NCBI GenBank assembly: GCA_964650965.1
Contig: CAZYYO010000012.1
Location: forward strand, 1-44,871
Source of the DNA: CAZYYO01 sp964650965
Lineage (GTDB): Bacteria; Bacillota; Clostridia; Lachnospirales; Lachnospiraceae
Direction: 5' to 3'
DNA: 44,871 nt
Shown: one piece after another, positions 6,222 through 14,126 of the stretch
Layout of the letters: the number at the start of each line of letters is the position of its first letter
Numbering within the stretch: position 1 is the first letter of the stretch
Notes under the pieces: generated by a model
The model's database searches: none
Seen by the model: only the letters and a program-made list of their open reading frames with translations
Told to the model about the DNA's origin: nothing
Program-made: the position numbers and the translations under genes

Positions 6222-8660
6222 ATGGATGATAAGAAACAAGAGAAGATGGAATCTTCTTCGGATAATGGAAATGAACTAGATATTGTGCAAAGTGATGAGA
6301 GAACTATGATTCGTATTTCCGTGCGTAATCTTGTAGAATTTGTTTGTCGAAGCGGAGATTTAGATGACCGACACGGTGGTATGGATTCTATGACAGCAAT
6401 GCAGGAAGGAAGTCGTATGCATCGTAAAATCCAGCGTCGCATGGGGTCGGAATATCACGGGGAGTTTCCGCTGAAATATATTGTTTCTTATCCGGATTAC
6501 GACCTGGGAATAGAAGGCAGGGCAGATGGAATCATTTTTACAGATGATAGTCCACAGGATGTAACCATCGATGAAATAAAGGGCATGTATCTGGATGTTA
6601 AGGCAATGGAAGAACCAGTGATGATTCATTTGGCTCAGGCAAAGGTATATGCTTATATTTATGCAACACAGCAGAAGCTTTCCAGTATTTGGGTGCAAAT
6701 GACATATTGCAATCTAGATACGGAGGAACTTCGCTACTTTAGAGAACAATATGAGTATCCGGAATTAGAAAGCTGGTTCTTAGAGCTTTTACAAGGATAT
6801 CAGCGCTGGTCAGATTACCAATATTATCATAAAGTAGAACGACAGCGTTCTATTAAGGAGTTAGAGTTTCCATTCCCATATCGAAATGGTCAAAAAAAGC
6901 TGGTAACCGATGTATATCGAAGTATCTCCAGAAAAAAGATACTTTTTATTCAGGCACCTACCGGAACGGGAAAAACGGTATCTACCATTTATCCGGCAGT
7001 AAAGGCTGTGGGGGAAGAGCTGGCAGATCGTATTTTTTATCTTACAGCCAAAACTGTCACCCAAACGGTAGCAAGAGAGACATTTACCATGCTAGGGGAG
7101 GAAGGCTATCAGGGAAAGACGGCATGTATTACCGCCAAGGATAAAATGTGCCTGTGCCAGGAACGCAATTGTAATCCGCAAGGATGTCCTTACGCAAAGG
7201 GGCATTTTGATCGCATCAATGATGCAGTCTTTGATTTGCTGCAAACGTACCAGCTGTTTGATCGGGAGACTTTTATGGACTGGGCCAGGCAGCGAATGGT
7301 TTGTCCCTTTGAGTTATCCTTAGATACGGCATCCTGGGTGGATCATATTATTTGTGATTATAACTATGTATTTGATCCGAATGTATATTTAAAACGTTTC
7401 TTTGGGGAAGGCATCAGGGGAGATTACATCTTTTTAATTGATGAGGCACACAACCTGGTGGATCGTGCGCGGGAGATGTATAGTGCCACGCTGGTGAAGG
7501 AAGATTTCCTCATGGCCAAGAAGGTATTGAAGCGTTTTGACAAGCGGTTTGAACGACAGCTGGAGAAATGCAACCGTCTTATGCTGGAATGGAAACGTGC
7601 CTGCGAGAGATATATGTTGCTGCCGGAAATTGATGAGTTCATCTTTTCACTTATGAGACTGGCGGCGTTATTTGATGATTTCTGGGAGAAGGATTATGTT
7701 TTCGATGAAAAAGAAGAAATCCTTCAGTTTTACTTTGATGTGCGTAATTTTTTAAACATTTCCGAAGGATATGATGAGCATTATCGCCTGTACTGTGATT
7801 ATAAAGAAAACAGAGAATTTCAACTGCATATGCTATGTGTAGACCCATCTTTAATGCTGCAGTCCAGACTGGATCGGGGAAATGCTACGGTGTTTTTTTC
7901 TGCGACGCTTCTTCCTATTATGTATTACAAGAAACTGCTGTCTACCAGACAGGATAATTATGCTATCTATGCCGACACGGAGTTTGATGCGCAGCATCGA
8001 AAGCTATTAATTGGAAGAAATGTAACCAGTAAATATACTAGGAGAGGTGTTGAGGAATATCAAAAATTTGCAGAATATATTTACCAGATTGTGCATGGTA
8101 AGGTTGGAAATTATATGGTGTTTTGTCCTTCTTATCGATTGATTGATGAAATTTGCAAACAGTATATGGCATTGAATCTTGGAGAGGCAGATATTATATG
8201 CCAGACAAATCATATGTCAGAGAAAGAACGGGAGGAATTTCTTGCAGAATTTGAGATTACCAGAGACCATTCCCTTGTGGCATTCTGTGTCTTAGGAGGG
8301 ATATTCTCGGAAGGAATTGATTTAACCAGGGAACGTTTGATTGGCTCTATTATAGTTGGAACGGGACTTCCACAGGTGGGAAATCAGCGGGAAATCTTAT
8401 CCAATTATTTCCAGGAAACATCAGGAAATGGATTCCAGTATGCATATTTGTACCCAGGAATGAATAAGGTCCTTCAGGCTGCAGGACGGGTGATTCGAAC
8501 CAAAGAAGACCGTGGGGTGATTGCTTTACTGGATGAGCGTTTTTTGAATACAGAGTATTCCAATATCTTCCCCAGAGATTGGACAGGCTATGATGCATGT
8601 AATATACAGGAGGTACCGGGACTGTTAGAAGATTTTTGGGCAACCTGTGAATCAAAGTAA
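6222..8660 (+). CDS. DinG/XPD-family DNA helicase with N-terminal Cas4-like nuclease domain
   Basis: 812 residues, superfamily 2 iron-sulfur helicase. Residues about 60-150 carry a PD-(D/E)xK nuclease signature: Asp102 (GRADG), Glu118 and Lys120 (DEIKG), then a QAKVYAYIY helix as in Cas4/RecB-type nucleases. The helicase has Walker A APTGTGKT (Lys251), Fe-S cysteines Cys310, 312, 317 and 322, DEAH at 407-410, SATLLP, GGIFSEGIDL and the motif VI QAAGRVIRT. It probably unwinds DNA 5' to 3' and trims ends during repair, acting in the cytoplasm; substrate unknown. The start is uncertain: ATG 6222 has no ribosome site and coincides with the predicted RNA start, while in-frame ATG 6306 begins the conserved IRISVRNLVEF segment. 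The gene stands alone and converges with the LysR gene. Confidence 0.88.
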   Translation: MDDKKQEKMESSSDNGNELDIVQSDERTMIRISVRNLVEFVCRSGDLDDRHGGMDSMTAMQEGSRMHRKIQRRMGSEYHGEFPLKYIVSYPDYDLGIEGRADGIIFTDDSPQDVTIDEIKGMYLDVKAMEEPVMIHLAQAKVYAYIYATQQKLSSIWVQMTYCNLDTEELRYFREQYEYPELESWFLELLQGYQRWSDYQYYHKVERQRSIKELEFPFPYRNGQKKLVTDVYRSISRKKILFIQAPTGTGKTVSTIYPAVKAVGEELADRIFYLTAKTVTQTVARETFTMLGEEGYQGKTACITAKDKMCLCQERNCNPQGCPYAKGHFDRINDAVFDLLQTYQLFDRETFMDWARQRMVCPFELSLDTASWVDHIICDYNYVFDPNVYLKRFFGEGIRGDYIFLIDEAHNLVDRAREMYSATLVKEDFLMAKKVLKRFDKRFERQLEKCNRLMLEWKRACERYMLLPEIDEFIFSLMRLAALFDDFWEKDYVFDEKEEILQFYFDVRNFLNISEGYDEHYRLYCDYKENREFQLHMLCVDPSLMLQSRLDRGNATVFFSATLLPIMYYKKLLSTRQDNYAIYADTEFDAQHRKLLIGRNVTSKYTRRGVEEYQKFAEYIYQIVHGKVGNYMVFCPSYRLIDEICKQYMALNLGEADIICQTNHMSEKEREEFLAEFEITRDHSLVAFCVLGGIFSEGIDLTRERLIGSIIVGTGLPQVGNQREILSNYFQETSGNGFQYAYLYPGMNKVLQAAGRVIRTKEDRGVIALLDERFLNTEYSNIFPRDWTGYDACNIQEVPGLLEDFWATCESK

Positions 8661-8675
8661 AATCCAGACCAAGTA

Positions 8676-9575
8676 TTACTCCAGTCCGGGAAGCATATGA
8701 AGAAAGGCTTCTGCCGAAGCAGACAAAGGAAGGGTTGGATGTGTAGCCGCAACCATTTGTCGCTGGGGCAGGGGCTCTTTTGCTGTGAGAACCTGTAGCT
8801 TTTTGTTGGTATTGGTAAGACAATAATCTGGAACGAAGGCAATGCCCAGGCCAATTTCCGCTAAGTCTATTAGTAAATCATTACTGGATAATTGGATTTC
8901 AGGAATCAGCTCCAACTGATGCTGGAGAAATATTTTATGAAGATACTCGCTGGTGGTGCTTTGCTTACCAAGCATGATAATTGGATATTGATTAATGACA
9001 GACAGGGATACCTTCTCTTGGGGAAAGTGATAGTACTTGGGATGATACACAAATACATCTTGAAATTCTGCTACTGTCTTATAAATGTACGACTGGTTTA
9101 GTCGGATATTAGGGTAGTTGCTGATAATCAAATCCACCTTTCCCTGTTCTAAAAGGTCTACACAGCCGGAAGAGGTGGCGTTAGTAACCTTAATGGGTAC
9201 CGATGGAAATTGTTCGTGAAACATTTTTAGGTAGGGCACTAGATAATATCGGCAAATGGTATCGCTGGCACCAATATGAAGCTGTCCAAGACTAAGAGCA
9301 TCTGCATCCATAATCTGATCTTCTCCCCGGCGAATCAGATTCATAGCAGGCTCAATATGCTTTAAAAGCAGTTCTCCTGCAGGGGTCAGCTGAACCTTCT
9401 TAGTGCTTCGGATAAATAGAGAATGTCCCAGCTTTTTTTCTAGCGTTTTAATGGATTGAGATACAGCAGATTGAGATATAAATAGCTCCTTACTTGCATT
9501 AGAAAAGCTAAGCGTTGAAGCCACATGATAGAAAACCTTGTATAATTCATAATTAATATCCATCGTTATTTCCAT
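8676..9575 (-). CDS. LysR-family transcriptional regulator
   Basis: About 299 residues: N-terminal winged helix-turn-helix (YELYKVFYHVASTLSFSNAS, with SQSAVSQSIKTLEKKLG recognition helix and LTPAG wing) and a C-terminal two-lobed effector domain (about 90-290). Two starts are close: ATG 9575 has AGGA five bases upstream, ATG 9563 begins the usual MDINYELY; an upstream in-frame ATG at 9635 lies within the promoter and is rejected. Transcribed divergently from purL and convergent with the helicase gene (15-base gap). A strong promoter and a 21-base dyad lie in the 220-base divergent region. The effector cannot be told from sequence; the closest general resemblance is to cysteine/nitrogen-type LysR regulators (weak). 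Confidence 0.9.
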   Translation of the reverse strand: MEITMDINYELYKVFYHVASTLSFSNASKELFISQSAVSQSIKTLEKKLGHSLFIRSTKKVQLTPAGELLLKHIEPAMNLIRRGEDQIMDADALSLGQLHIGASDTICRYYLVPYLKMFHEQFPSVPIKVTNATSSGCVDLLEQGKVDLIISNYPNIRLNQSYIYKTVAEFQDVFVYHPKYYHFPQEKVSLSVINQYPIIMLGKQSTTSEYLHKIFLQHQLELIPEIQLSSNDLLIDLAEIGLGIAFVPDYCLTNTNKKLQVLTAKEPLPQRQMVAATHPTLPLSASAEAFLHMLPGLE

Positions 9576-9606
9576 TTCCTTCCTGGAGTAAAATCTGTTT
9601 GTATTT

Positions 9607-9635
9607 ATTATATTAGTGATATTAATATGCGTCAA
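9607..9635 (-). promoter_or_regulatory. Promoter of the LysR gene
   Basis: On the minus strand TTGACG (9635-9630), 17 bases, TATAAT (9612-9607). RNA would start near 9600, about 25 bases before the ATG at 9575. Confidence 0.75.
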
Positions 9636-9656
9636 TAGTATAAATTAGATATACTA
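9636..9656. promoter_or_regulatory. Probable LysR operator dyad
   Basis: TAGTATA (9636-9642), 7 bases, TATACTA (9650-9656): a perfect inverted repeat that fits the T-N11-A rule of LysR sites. It abuts the -35 of the LysR promoter and lies about 70 bases upstream of the predicted purL RNA start, the classic position for autoregulation and divergent control. Confidence 0.6.
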
Positions 9657-9680
9657 ATAAATGGTATAAGATAATATAAT

Positions 9681-9709
9681 TTCAAGGACACCAGGTCCTG
9701 TGCTATAAT
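9681..9709 (+). promoter_or_regulatory. Promoter of purL
   Basis: Extended -10 TGCTATAAT (TATAAT at 9704-9709) with a weak -35 TTCAAG (9681-9686) at 17 bases. The spacer contains an inverted repeat AGGAC (9685-9689) and GTCCT (9695-9699) that could be a repressor site. The RNA leader is about 80 bases; I see no purine riboswitch core in it. Confidence 0.6.
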
Positions 9710-9795
9710 GTAAGCAAATGCAAAATGTGCGTTAGCAGCTTTCCTTATACAATGGCTGCATATGATATATCTTATAATACAGGAGGTAATACAAG

Positions 9796-12700
9796 ATGGG
9801 AAACGTAAGAAGAGTCTATGTGGAAAAGAAACCGGAATATGCGGTGGCAGCAAAATCATTATTGTCAGAAATCAACAGTTATCTGGGGATTAAGTCCGTA
9901 GAAGAGGTTCGTGTACTGATTCGGTATGATATTGAGAATCTGTCAGAGGAGACCTATAAGAAAGCAGTGAAGACAGTTTTCTCAGAGCCACCGGTAGATG
10001 TAGTATATGAAGAGACCTTTGATTATACAGGAAATGTATTCTCTGTAGAGTTTCTTCCAGGACAGTTTGATCAGAGAGCAGACTCCGCAGAACAGTGCGT
10101 AAAGCTGTTAAAAGAGGATGAGGAAGCTATCATCCGTTCTGCAACCACCTATGTAATTACCGGAGATGTTACCTCCCAGCAGATGGAAGCAATCAAAGAG
10201 CATTGTATTAATCCTGTAGATTCCAGAGAAATTGGATTAGAGAAGCCGGAAACATTAACAGACCATTTTAAAGAGCCTGCAGATGTAATTATCTTTGATG
10301 GCTTTAAGGATATGCCGGAAGAGGAATTGAAGGCACTATATGATTCTTTAGGGCTTGCTATGACATTTAAGGATTTCCTTCATATTCAGAAGTACTTCTA
10401 TGAGGATGAGAAACGCAACCCCTCTATGACAGAGATTCGCGTTCTAGATACTTACTGGTCAGATCATTGTCGTCATACCACCTTCTCTACCGAACTGAAG
10501 AACGTAACATTTGAAGATGGATATTACAAAGCTCCAATAGAAGATACCTACAAGGATTATCTGGATAATTTTAAAATCTTATATAAAGACCGGGATGACA
10601 AATTTGTTTGCTTAATGGATTTGGCACTTCTTGCAATGAAGAAATTAAAAGCCGATGGTAAATTAGCTGATCAGGAAGAATCGGATGAAATCAATGCATG
10701 CTCTATCGTAGTACCAGTAGAGGTGGATGGACAAACAGAAGAATGGTTAGTTAATTTCAAGAATGAGACCCACAACCATCCAACAGAAATCGAACCCTTT
10801 GGTGGTGCTGCAACCTGCCTTGGCGGAGCAATCCGTGATCCATTATCTGGACGTACTTATGTGTATCAAGCAATGCGCGTTACCGGCGCGGCAGCCCCAA
10901 CCGTTTCTGTAAAAGAGACACTAGAAGGAAAGCTTCCTCAGAAGAAATTAGTCCGAGAAGCAGCACATGGCTACAGCTCCTATGGTAACCAGATTGGTTT
11001 GGCAACAGGCTATGTGAAGGAAGTATATCATCCAAATTATGTAGCAAAGCGTATGGAAATCGGTGCTGTTATGGGCGCAGCTCCAAGACGTGCAGTACAA
11101 AGATTAAACTCGGACCCGGGAGATCGCATTATCTTACTGGGGGGACGTACCGGACGTGATGGAATTGGTGGAGCTACTGGCTCATCGAAAGCACATAATA
11201 CAGAAAGTACAGCAGTATGTGGTGCTGAGGTTCAAAAGGGAAATCCACCTACAGAGCGTAAGATTCAGCGTTTATTTAGAAGAGAAGAAGTATCCTATAT
11301 TATTAAGAAATGTAATGACTTCGGCGCAGGCGGCGTTTCAGTTGCCATTGGAGAATTGGCAGATGGACTGCAGATTAATTTAGATAAGGTGCCAAAGAAG
11401 TATGCAGGTCTAGATGGAACAGAACTGGCAATTTCTGAATCCCAGGAACGTATGGCGGTAGTGGTTTCTCCTGAAAATGTAGACACCTTTTTAGGCTATG
11501 CAAAGGAAGAGAACCTAGAAGCAATTGAGGTGGCTATTGTTACCAAAGAGCCACGTCTTGTTCTTACCTGGAGAGGAAAAGAGGTTGTAAATCTAAAGAG
11601 AGCCTTCTTAGATACCAATGGTGCCCATCAGGAAACCAATGTTACCGTTGATATGCCAGATGAAACAGATAATTATTTAGAACAGTTTGCAGTTGATGGT
11701 GTAAAGCAGGCGGTAGAGGCTGGCGATGTAAAGCAGGCATGGCTTACCACATTATCAGACTTAAATGTTTGTTCTCAGAAGGGCTTAGTGGAGATGTTCG
11801 ACGGTTCCATTGGCGCATCCAGTGTATTTATGCCATTTGGCGGTAAGTATCAGTTAACGGAGACGCAGTCTATGGTAGCTAAGCTTCCGGTAGCTAAGGG
11901 AACTTGTGATACAGTTACCATGATGTCCTATGGCTTTGATCCATATTTATCTGCATGGAGCCCATATCATGGTTCCAGCTATGCAGTATTAGAATCTGTT
12001 GCAAGAATCGTAGCAGCAGGTGGTGATTACAAGAAGATTCGTTTCACCTTCCAGGAATACTTTAGAAGAATGAACAACGATCCACACCGTTGGAGCCAGC
12101 CATTTGCTGCATTGCTTGGTGCATATCAGGCACAGATGCAGTTAGGACTGCCTTCTATTGGCGGTAAGGATTCCATGTCTGGAACCTTTAATGAAATTGA
12201 TGTTCCACCTACCTTGGTAAGCTTTGCAGTAGATATTGCAAGAGAGCGGGATATTATTACTCCTGAATTTAAGAAGGCAGGAAATGAACTGGTATTTTTC
12301 TATGCTAAGAAGGATGCATACAGCCTTCCGGATTATCAGCAGAATATGAAGTTATACGAAGCAATTCATACCTTAATTCAAGAGGGTGTCATTGTGTCAG
12401 CATATGCTATGGATTCTCATGGATTTGCGGCAGCAGTATCCAAGATGGGATTTGGTAATAAGTTAGGTGCAACCATTTATGACAATGTGTCAGAAGCAGA
12501 GCTGTTTGGTAACTGTGTAGGTTCCTTAGTAGCGGAGCTTGATGGCGCACAGTATGAGAAGGTTGCTAAGGTTATGGAAGCAGCTGGATTATCCCAAGAT
12601 GCTCAGGTGGTTGGTATGGTTAATGACCAGCAGGCATTTATTTATAAGGATATGAAGATTACCATGGAGCAGGCAATTCAAACATGGACAACTCCCCTTG

Positions 12701-13596
12701 AGAAAGTATTCCCTACCAGAGTGACAGAGGACCAGAGTGTGCTTCACACCCCAGTTTATGAAGCAAAAGAAATTCATGTGTGCAAGAACCGGATTGCAAA
12801 GCCAACGGTATTTATTCCAGTATTTCCTGGAACCAACTGTGAATATGACAGTGCCAGAGCCTTTGAACGGGCTGGAGCCAATACCATTGTGAAAGTATTT
12901 AAGAACATGAGCGCAGATGATATTCGTGATTCCGTAAATGAGTTTGCAAAAGCAATTGATGAATCTCAGATGATTATGTTCCCAGGTGGATTCTCTGCAG
13001 GTGATGAACCGGAAGGAAGTGCCAAGTTCTTTGCCACAGCATTTAGAAACGAGAAGATGAAAGAAGCGGTTACGAAGCTGTTAAATGAACGGGACGGTCT
13101 TGCACTTGGTATTTGTAATGGCTTCCAGGCATTAATCAAATTAGGATTGGTTCCTTACGGCGAGATTCATACACAACAGCCGGATTCACCAACGCTTACC
13201 TATAACACCATTGGACGTCATATTTCCAAGATGGTCTATACCAAGGTTGTTACCAATAAATCTCCTTGGTTAGCACAGGCTAAATTAGGAGGCGTATATT
13301 GTAACCCCGCTTCCCATGGAGAAGGCCGCTTTGTTGCAAGCGATGAATGGATTGAGAAATTAATTGCAAATGGACAGGTGGCTACACAGTATGTAAATGA
13401 TGCTGGTGAGGTTACTATGGATGAAACATGGAATGTAAATGGTTCTTATATGGCAATTGAGGGTATCACAAGTCCTGATGGAAGAGTCTTAGGCAAGATG
13501 GCTCATTCTGAGAGACGTGGGGAAGCCGTTGCTATGAACATTTATGGCGAACAGGACATGAAGATTTTCGAATCTGGTGTTGCTTATTTTAAATAA
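9796..13596 (+). CDS. purL: Phosphoribosylformylglycinamidine (FGAM) synthase, single-chain
   Basis: 1266 residues catalysing ATP-dependent conversion of FGAR and glutamine to FGAM in purine synthesis. It contains the PurS-like N-terminal region, a linker with YWSDHCRHTTF (about 215-225), two AIRS-type halves (NFKNETHNHPTEIEPFGGAATC; GGKDSMSGTFN) and a C-terminal class-I glutamine amidotransferase with FPGTNCEYDSARAFERAGA, nucleophile Cys1107 (GICNGFQ) and the catalytic SHGEGRF region. The length fits the long fused type (E. coli PurL about 1295) and not the PurS/PurL/PurQ three-protein type of Bacillus, matching what is typical in Lachnospiraceae. AGGAGG lies 9 bases before the ATG. Monocistronic; other pur genes are not in the window. 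Confidence 0.96.
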   Translation: MGNVRRVYVEKKPEYAVAAKSLLSEINSYLGIKSVEEVRVLIRYDIENLSEETYKKAVKTVFSEPPVDVVYEETFDYTGNVFSVEFLPGQFDQRADSAEQCVKLLKEDEEAIIRSATTYVITGDVTSQQMEAIKEHCINPVDSREIGLEKPETLTDHFKEPADVIIFDGFKDMPEEELKALYDSLGLAMTFKDFLHIQKYFYEDEKRNPSMTEIRVLDTYWSDHCRHTTFSTELKNVTFEDGYYKAPIEDTYKDYLDNFKILYKDRDDKFVCLMDLALLAMKKLKADGKLADQEESDEINACSIVVPVEVDGQTEEWLVNFKNETHNHPTEIEPFGGAATCLGGAIRDPLSGRTYVYQAMRVTGAAAPTVSVKETLEGKLPQKKLVREAAHGYSSYGNQIGLATGYVKEVYHPNYVAKRMEIGAVMGAAPRRAVQRLNSDPGDRIILLGGRTGRDGIGGATGSSKAHNTESTAVCGAEVQKGNPPTERKIQRLFRREEVSYIIKKCNDFGAGGVSVAIGELADGLQINLDKVPKKYAGLDGTELAISESQERMAVVVSPENVDTFLGYAKEENLEAIEVAIVTKEPRLVLTWRGKEVVNLKRAFLDTNGAHQETNVTVDMPDETDNYLEQFAVDGVKQAVEAGDVKQAWLTTLSDLNVCSQKGLVEMFDGSIGASSVFMPFGGKYQLTETQSMVAKLPVAKGTCDTVTMMSYGFDPYLSAWSPYHGSSYAVLESVARIVAAGGDYKKIRFTFQEYFRRMNNDPHRWSQPFAALLGAYQAQMQLGLPSIGGKDSMSGTFNEIDVPPTLVSFAVDIARERDIITPEFKKAGNELVFFYAKKDAYSLPDYQQNMKLYEAIHTLIQEGVIVSAYAMDSHGFAAAVSKMGFGNKLGATIYDNVSEAELFGNCVGSLVAELDGAQYEKVAKVMEAAGLSQDAQVVGMVNDQQAFIYKDMKITMEQAIQTWTTPLEKVFPTRVTEDQSVLHTPVYEAKEIHVCKNRIAKPTVFIPVFPGTNCEYDSARAFERAGANTIVKVFKNMSADDIRDSVNEFAKAIDESQMIMFPGGFSAGDEPEGSAKFFATAFRNEKMKEAVTKLLNERDGLALGICNGFQALIKLGLVPYGEIHTQQPDSPTLTYNTIGRHISKMVYTKVVTNKSPWLAQAKLGGVYCNPASHGEGRFVASDEWIEKLIANGQVATQYVNDAGEVTMDETWNVNGSYMAIEGITSPDGRVLGKMAHSERRGEAVAMNIYGEQDMKIFESGVAYFK

Positions 13597-13626
13597 AAGA
13601 TAGAGAAGTCTTGAATTTGTTTTTGG

Positions 13627-13670
13627 GAGACCGCATAAAAAAGAATTGTCTTTTTATGCGGTCTCTTTTC
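13627..13670 (+). terminator. Intrinsic terminator of purL
   Basis: GAGACCGCATAAAAA (13627-13641) pairs perfectly with TTTTTATGCGGTCTC (13651-13665), 9-base loop, followed by TTTTC. Confidence 0.85.
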
Positions 13671-13714
13671 TTGACTATCAAATTAGAATAAAATAATTCA
13701 AATAAAATTTTAAA

Positions 13715-13739
13715 AACCTATTGACGTGGTAGGAATTAA
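13715..13739 (+). promoter_or_regulatory. Rrf2/CymR-like operator, copy 1
   Basis: ACCTA (13716-13720), 10-base spacer, AGGAATTAA (13731-13739). The pattern ACCTA-N10-AGGAATTAA recurs exactly 36 bases downstream. From memory it resembles Rrf2-family (CymR/IscR) sites of Firmicutes that control cysteine metabolism. This copy covers the -35 of the cysK promoter. Confidence 0.6.
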
Positions 13740-13749
13740 GTGGTAACTT
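13721..13749 (+). promoter_or_regulatory. Promoter of the leader peptide-cysK-metY operon
   Basis: TTGACG (13721-13726), 17-base spacer, TAACTT (13744-13749). Predicted RNA start about 13756. The -35 lies inside operator copy 1 and the start site inside copy 2, fitting repression by steric block. Confidence 0.65.
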
Positions 13750-13775
13750 ATACCTATCAAAGAGATAGGAATTAA
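13750..13775 (+). promoter_or_regulatory. Rrf2/CymR-like operator, copy 2
   Basis: ATACCTATC (13750-13758) and GATAGGAATTAA (13764-13775) form a stronger dyad than copy 1 and span the predicted RNA start. The downstream AACCTATCC (13778-13786) can also pair with GATAGG in RNA (13764-13769 with 13779-13784), giving a short 5' hairpin. Confidence 0.6.
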
Positions 13776-13816
13776 AAACCTATCCAATGAAAATGAATGA
13801 AGGAGGAAAATCAGAT

Positions 13817-13909
13817 ATGAGAACAGCAATTAACACAAATGTCAGAAATCAGAAAACAGTCATGTGTAACTGTGTAGGTATGTGTTGTTGTATGATGCAT
13901 AATACATAG
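13817..13909 (+). CDS. Cysteine-rich leader peptide (30 codons) upstream of cysK
   Basis: A small ORF with a perfect AGGAGG (13801-13806) ten bases before its ATG and a TAG stop at 13907. Its C-terminal half reads MCNCVGMCCCMMHNT: five Cys codons (all TGT), three of them consecutive at 13883-13891, with four more Met codons around them. Cys is rare in bacterial proteins, so this density is far above chance and points to a regulatory leader whose translation stalls when charged tRNA-Cys (perhaps tRNA-Met) is scarce. It lies after the cysK promoter and 67 bases before an intrinsic terminator, with the cysteine synthase gene beyond. Cysteine-codon leader peptides are known for sulfur genes in Actinobacteria; I know of no established example in Clostridia. 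Function is inferred. Confidence 0.75.
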   Translation: MRTAINTNVRNQKTVMCNCVGMCCCMMHNT

Positions 13910-13976
13910 TTTCATTTGTGCGCGTTTGACTATCTGATTTTTCACTGAATATGCAGGACATAGAAGTGGATGATAA
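13910..13976 (+). promoter_or_regulatory. Leader RNA between Cys peptide and attenuator
   Basis: A possible stem is TATC..TTCACT (13931-13945 region) with AGTGGA..GATA (13965-13975), ending one base before the terminator stem. A candidate competitor of the terminator is GTGTAGGTAT (13872-13881, inside the Cys codons), which can pair with the terminator 3' arm at 9 of 10 positions including two wobbles. Both are hand-found and unproven. Confidence 0.3.
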
Positions 13977-14007
13977 GGGCAGGTACAATCGGGTACCTGC
14001 CCTTTTT
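13977..14007 (+). terminator. Intrinsic terminator/attenuator before cysK
   Basis: GGGCAGGTAC (13977-13986) pairs perfectly with GTACCTGCCC (13993-14002) around AATCGG, followed by TTTTT. No gene other than the Cys-rich leader peptide lies between promoter and this terminator, so it can only act as a premature terminator of the cysK transcript. Confidence 0.85.
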
Positions 14008-14126
14008 CATACTTTTTTCTGATGAATGGGCATAATATATGCGTGAATAAAACAAAAAGATGATAGCAGCCAAAAATGGAAAAAGGATTACAAAAACATA
14101 GAAAAAGGAAAGAAGAGGAAATCGTC

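Noticed and set aside
8350..8854. Minus-strand ORFs of 88-157 codons at the end of the helicase gene
   Set aside because: They are shadows of the helicase and LysR coding strands with no recognisable protein features.
9710..9795. Purine riboswitch in the purL leader
   Set aside because: The roughly 85-base leader lacks the three-way-junction core; only a weak GCAGC/GCTGC pair is visible.
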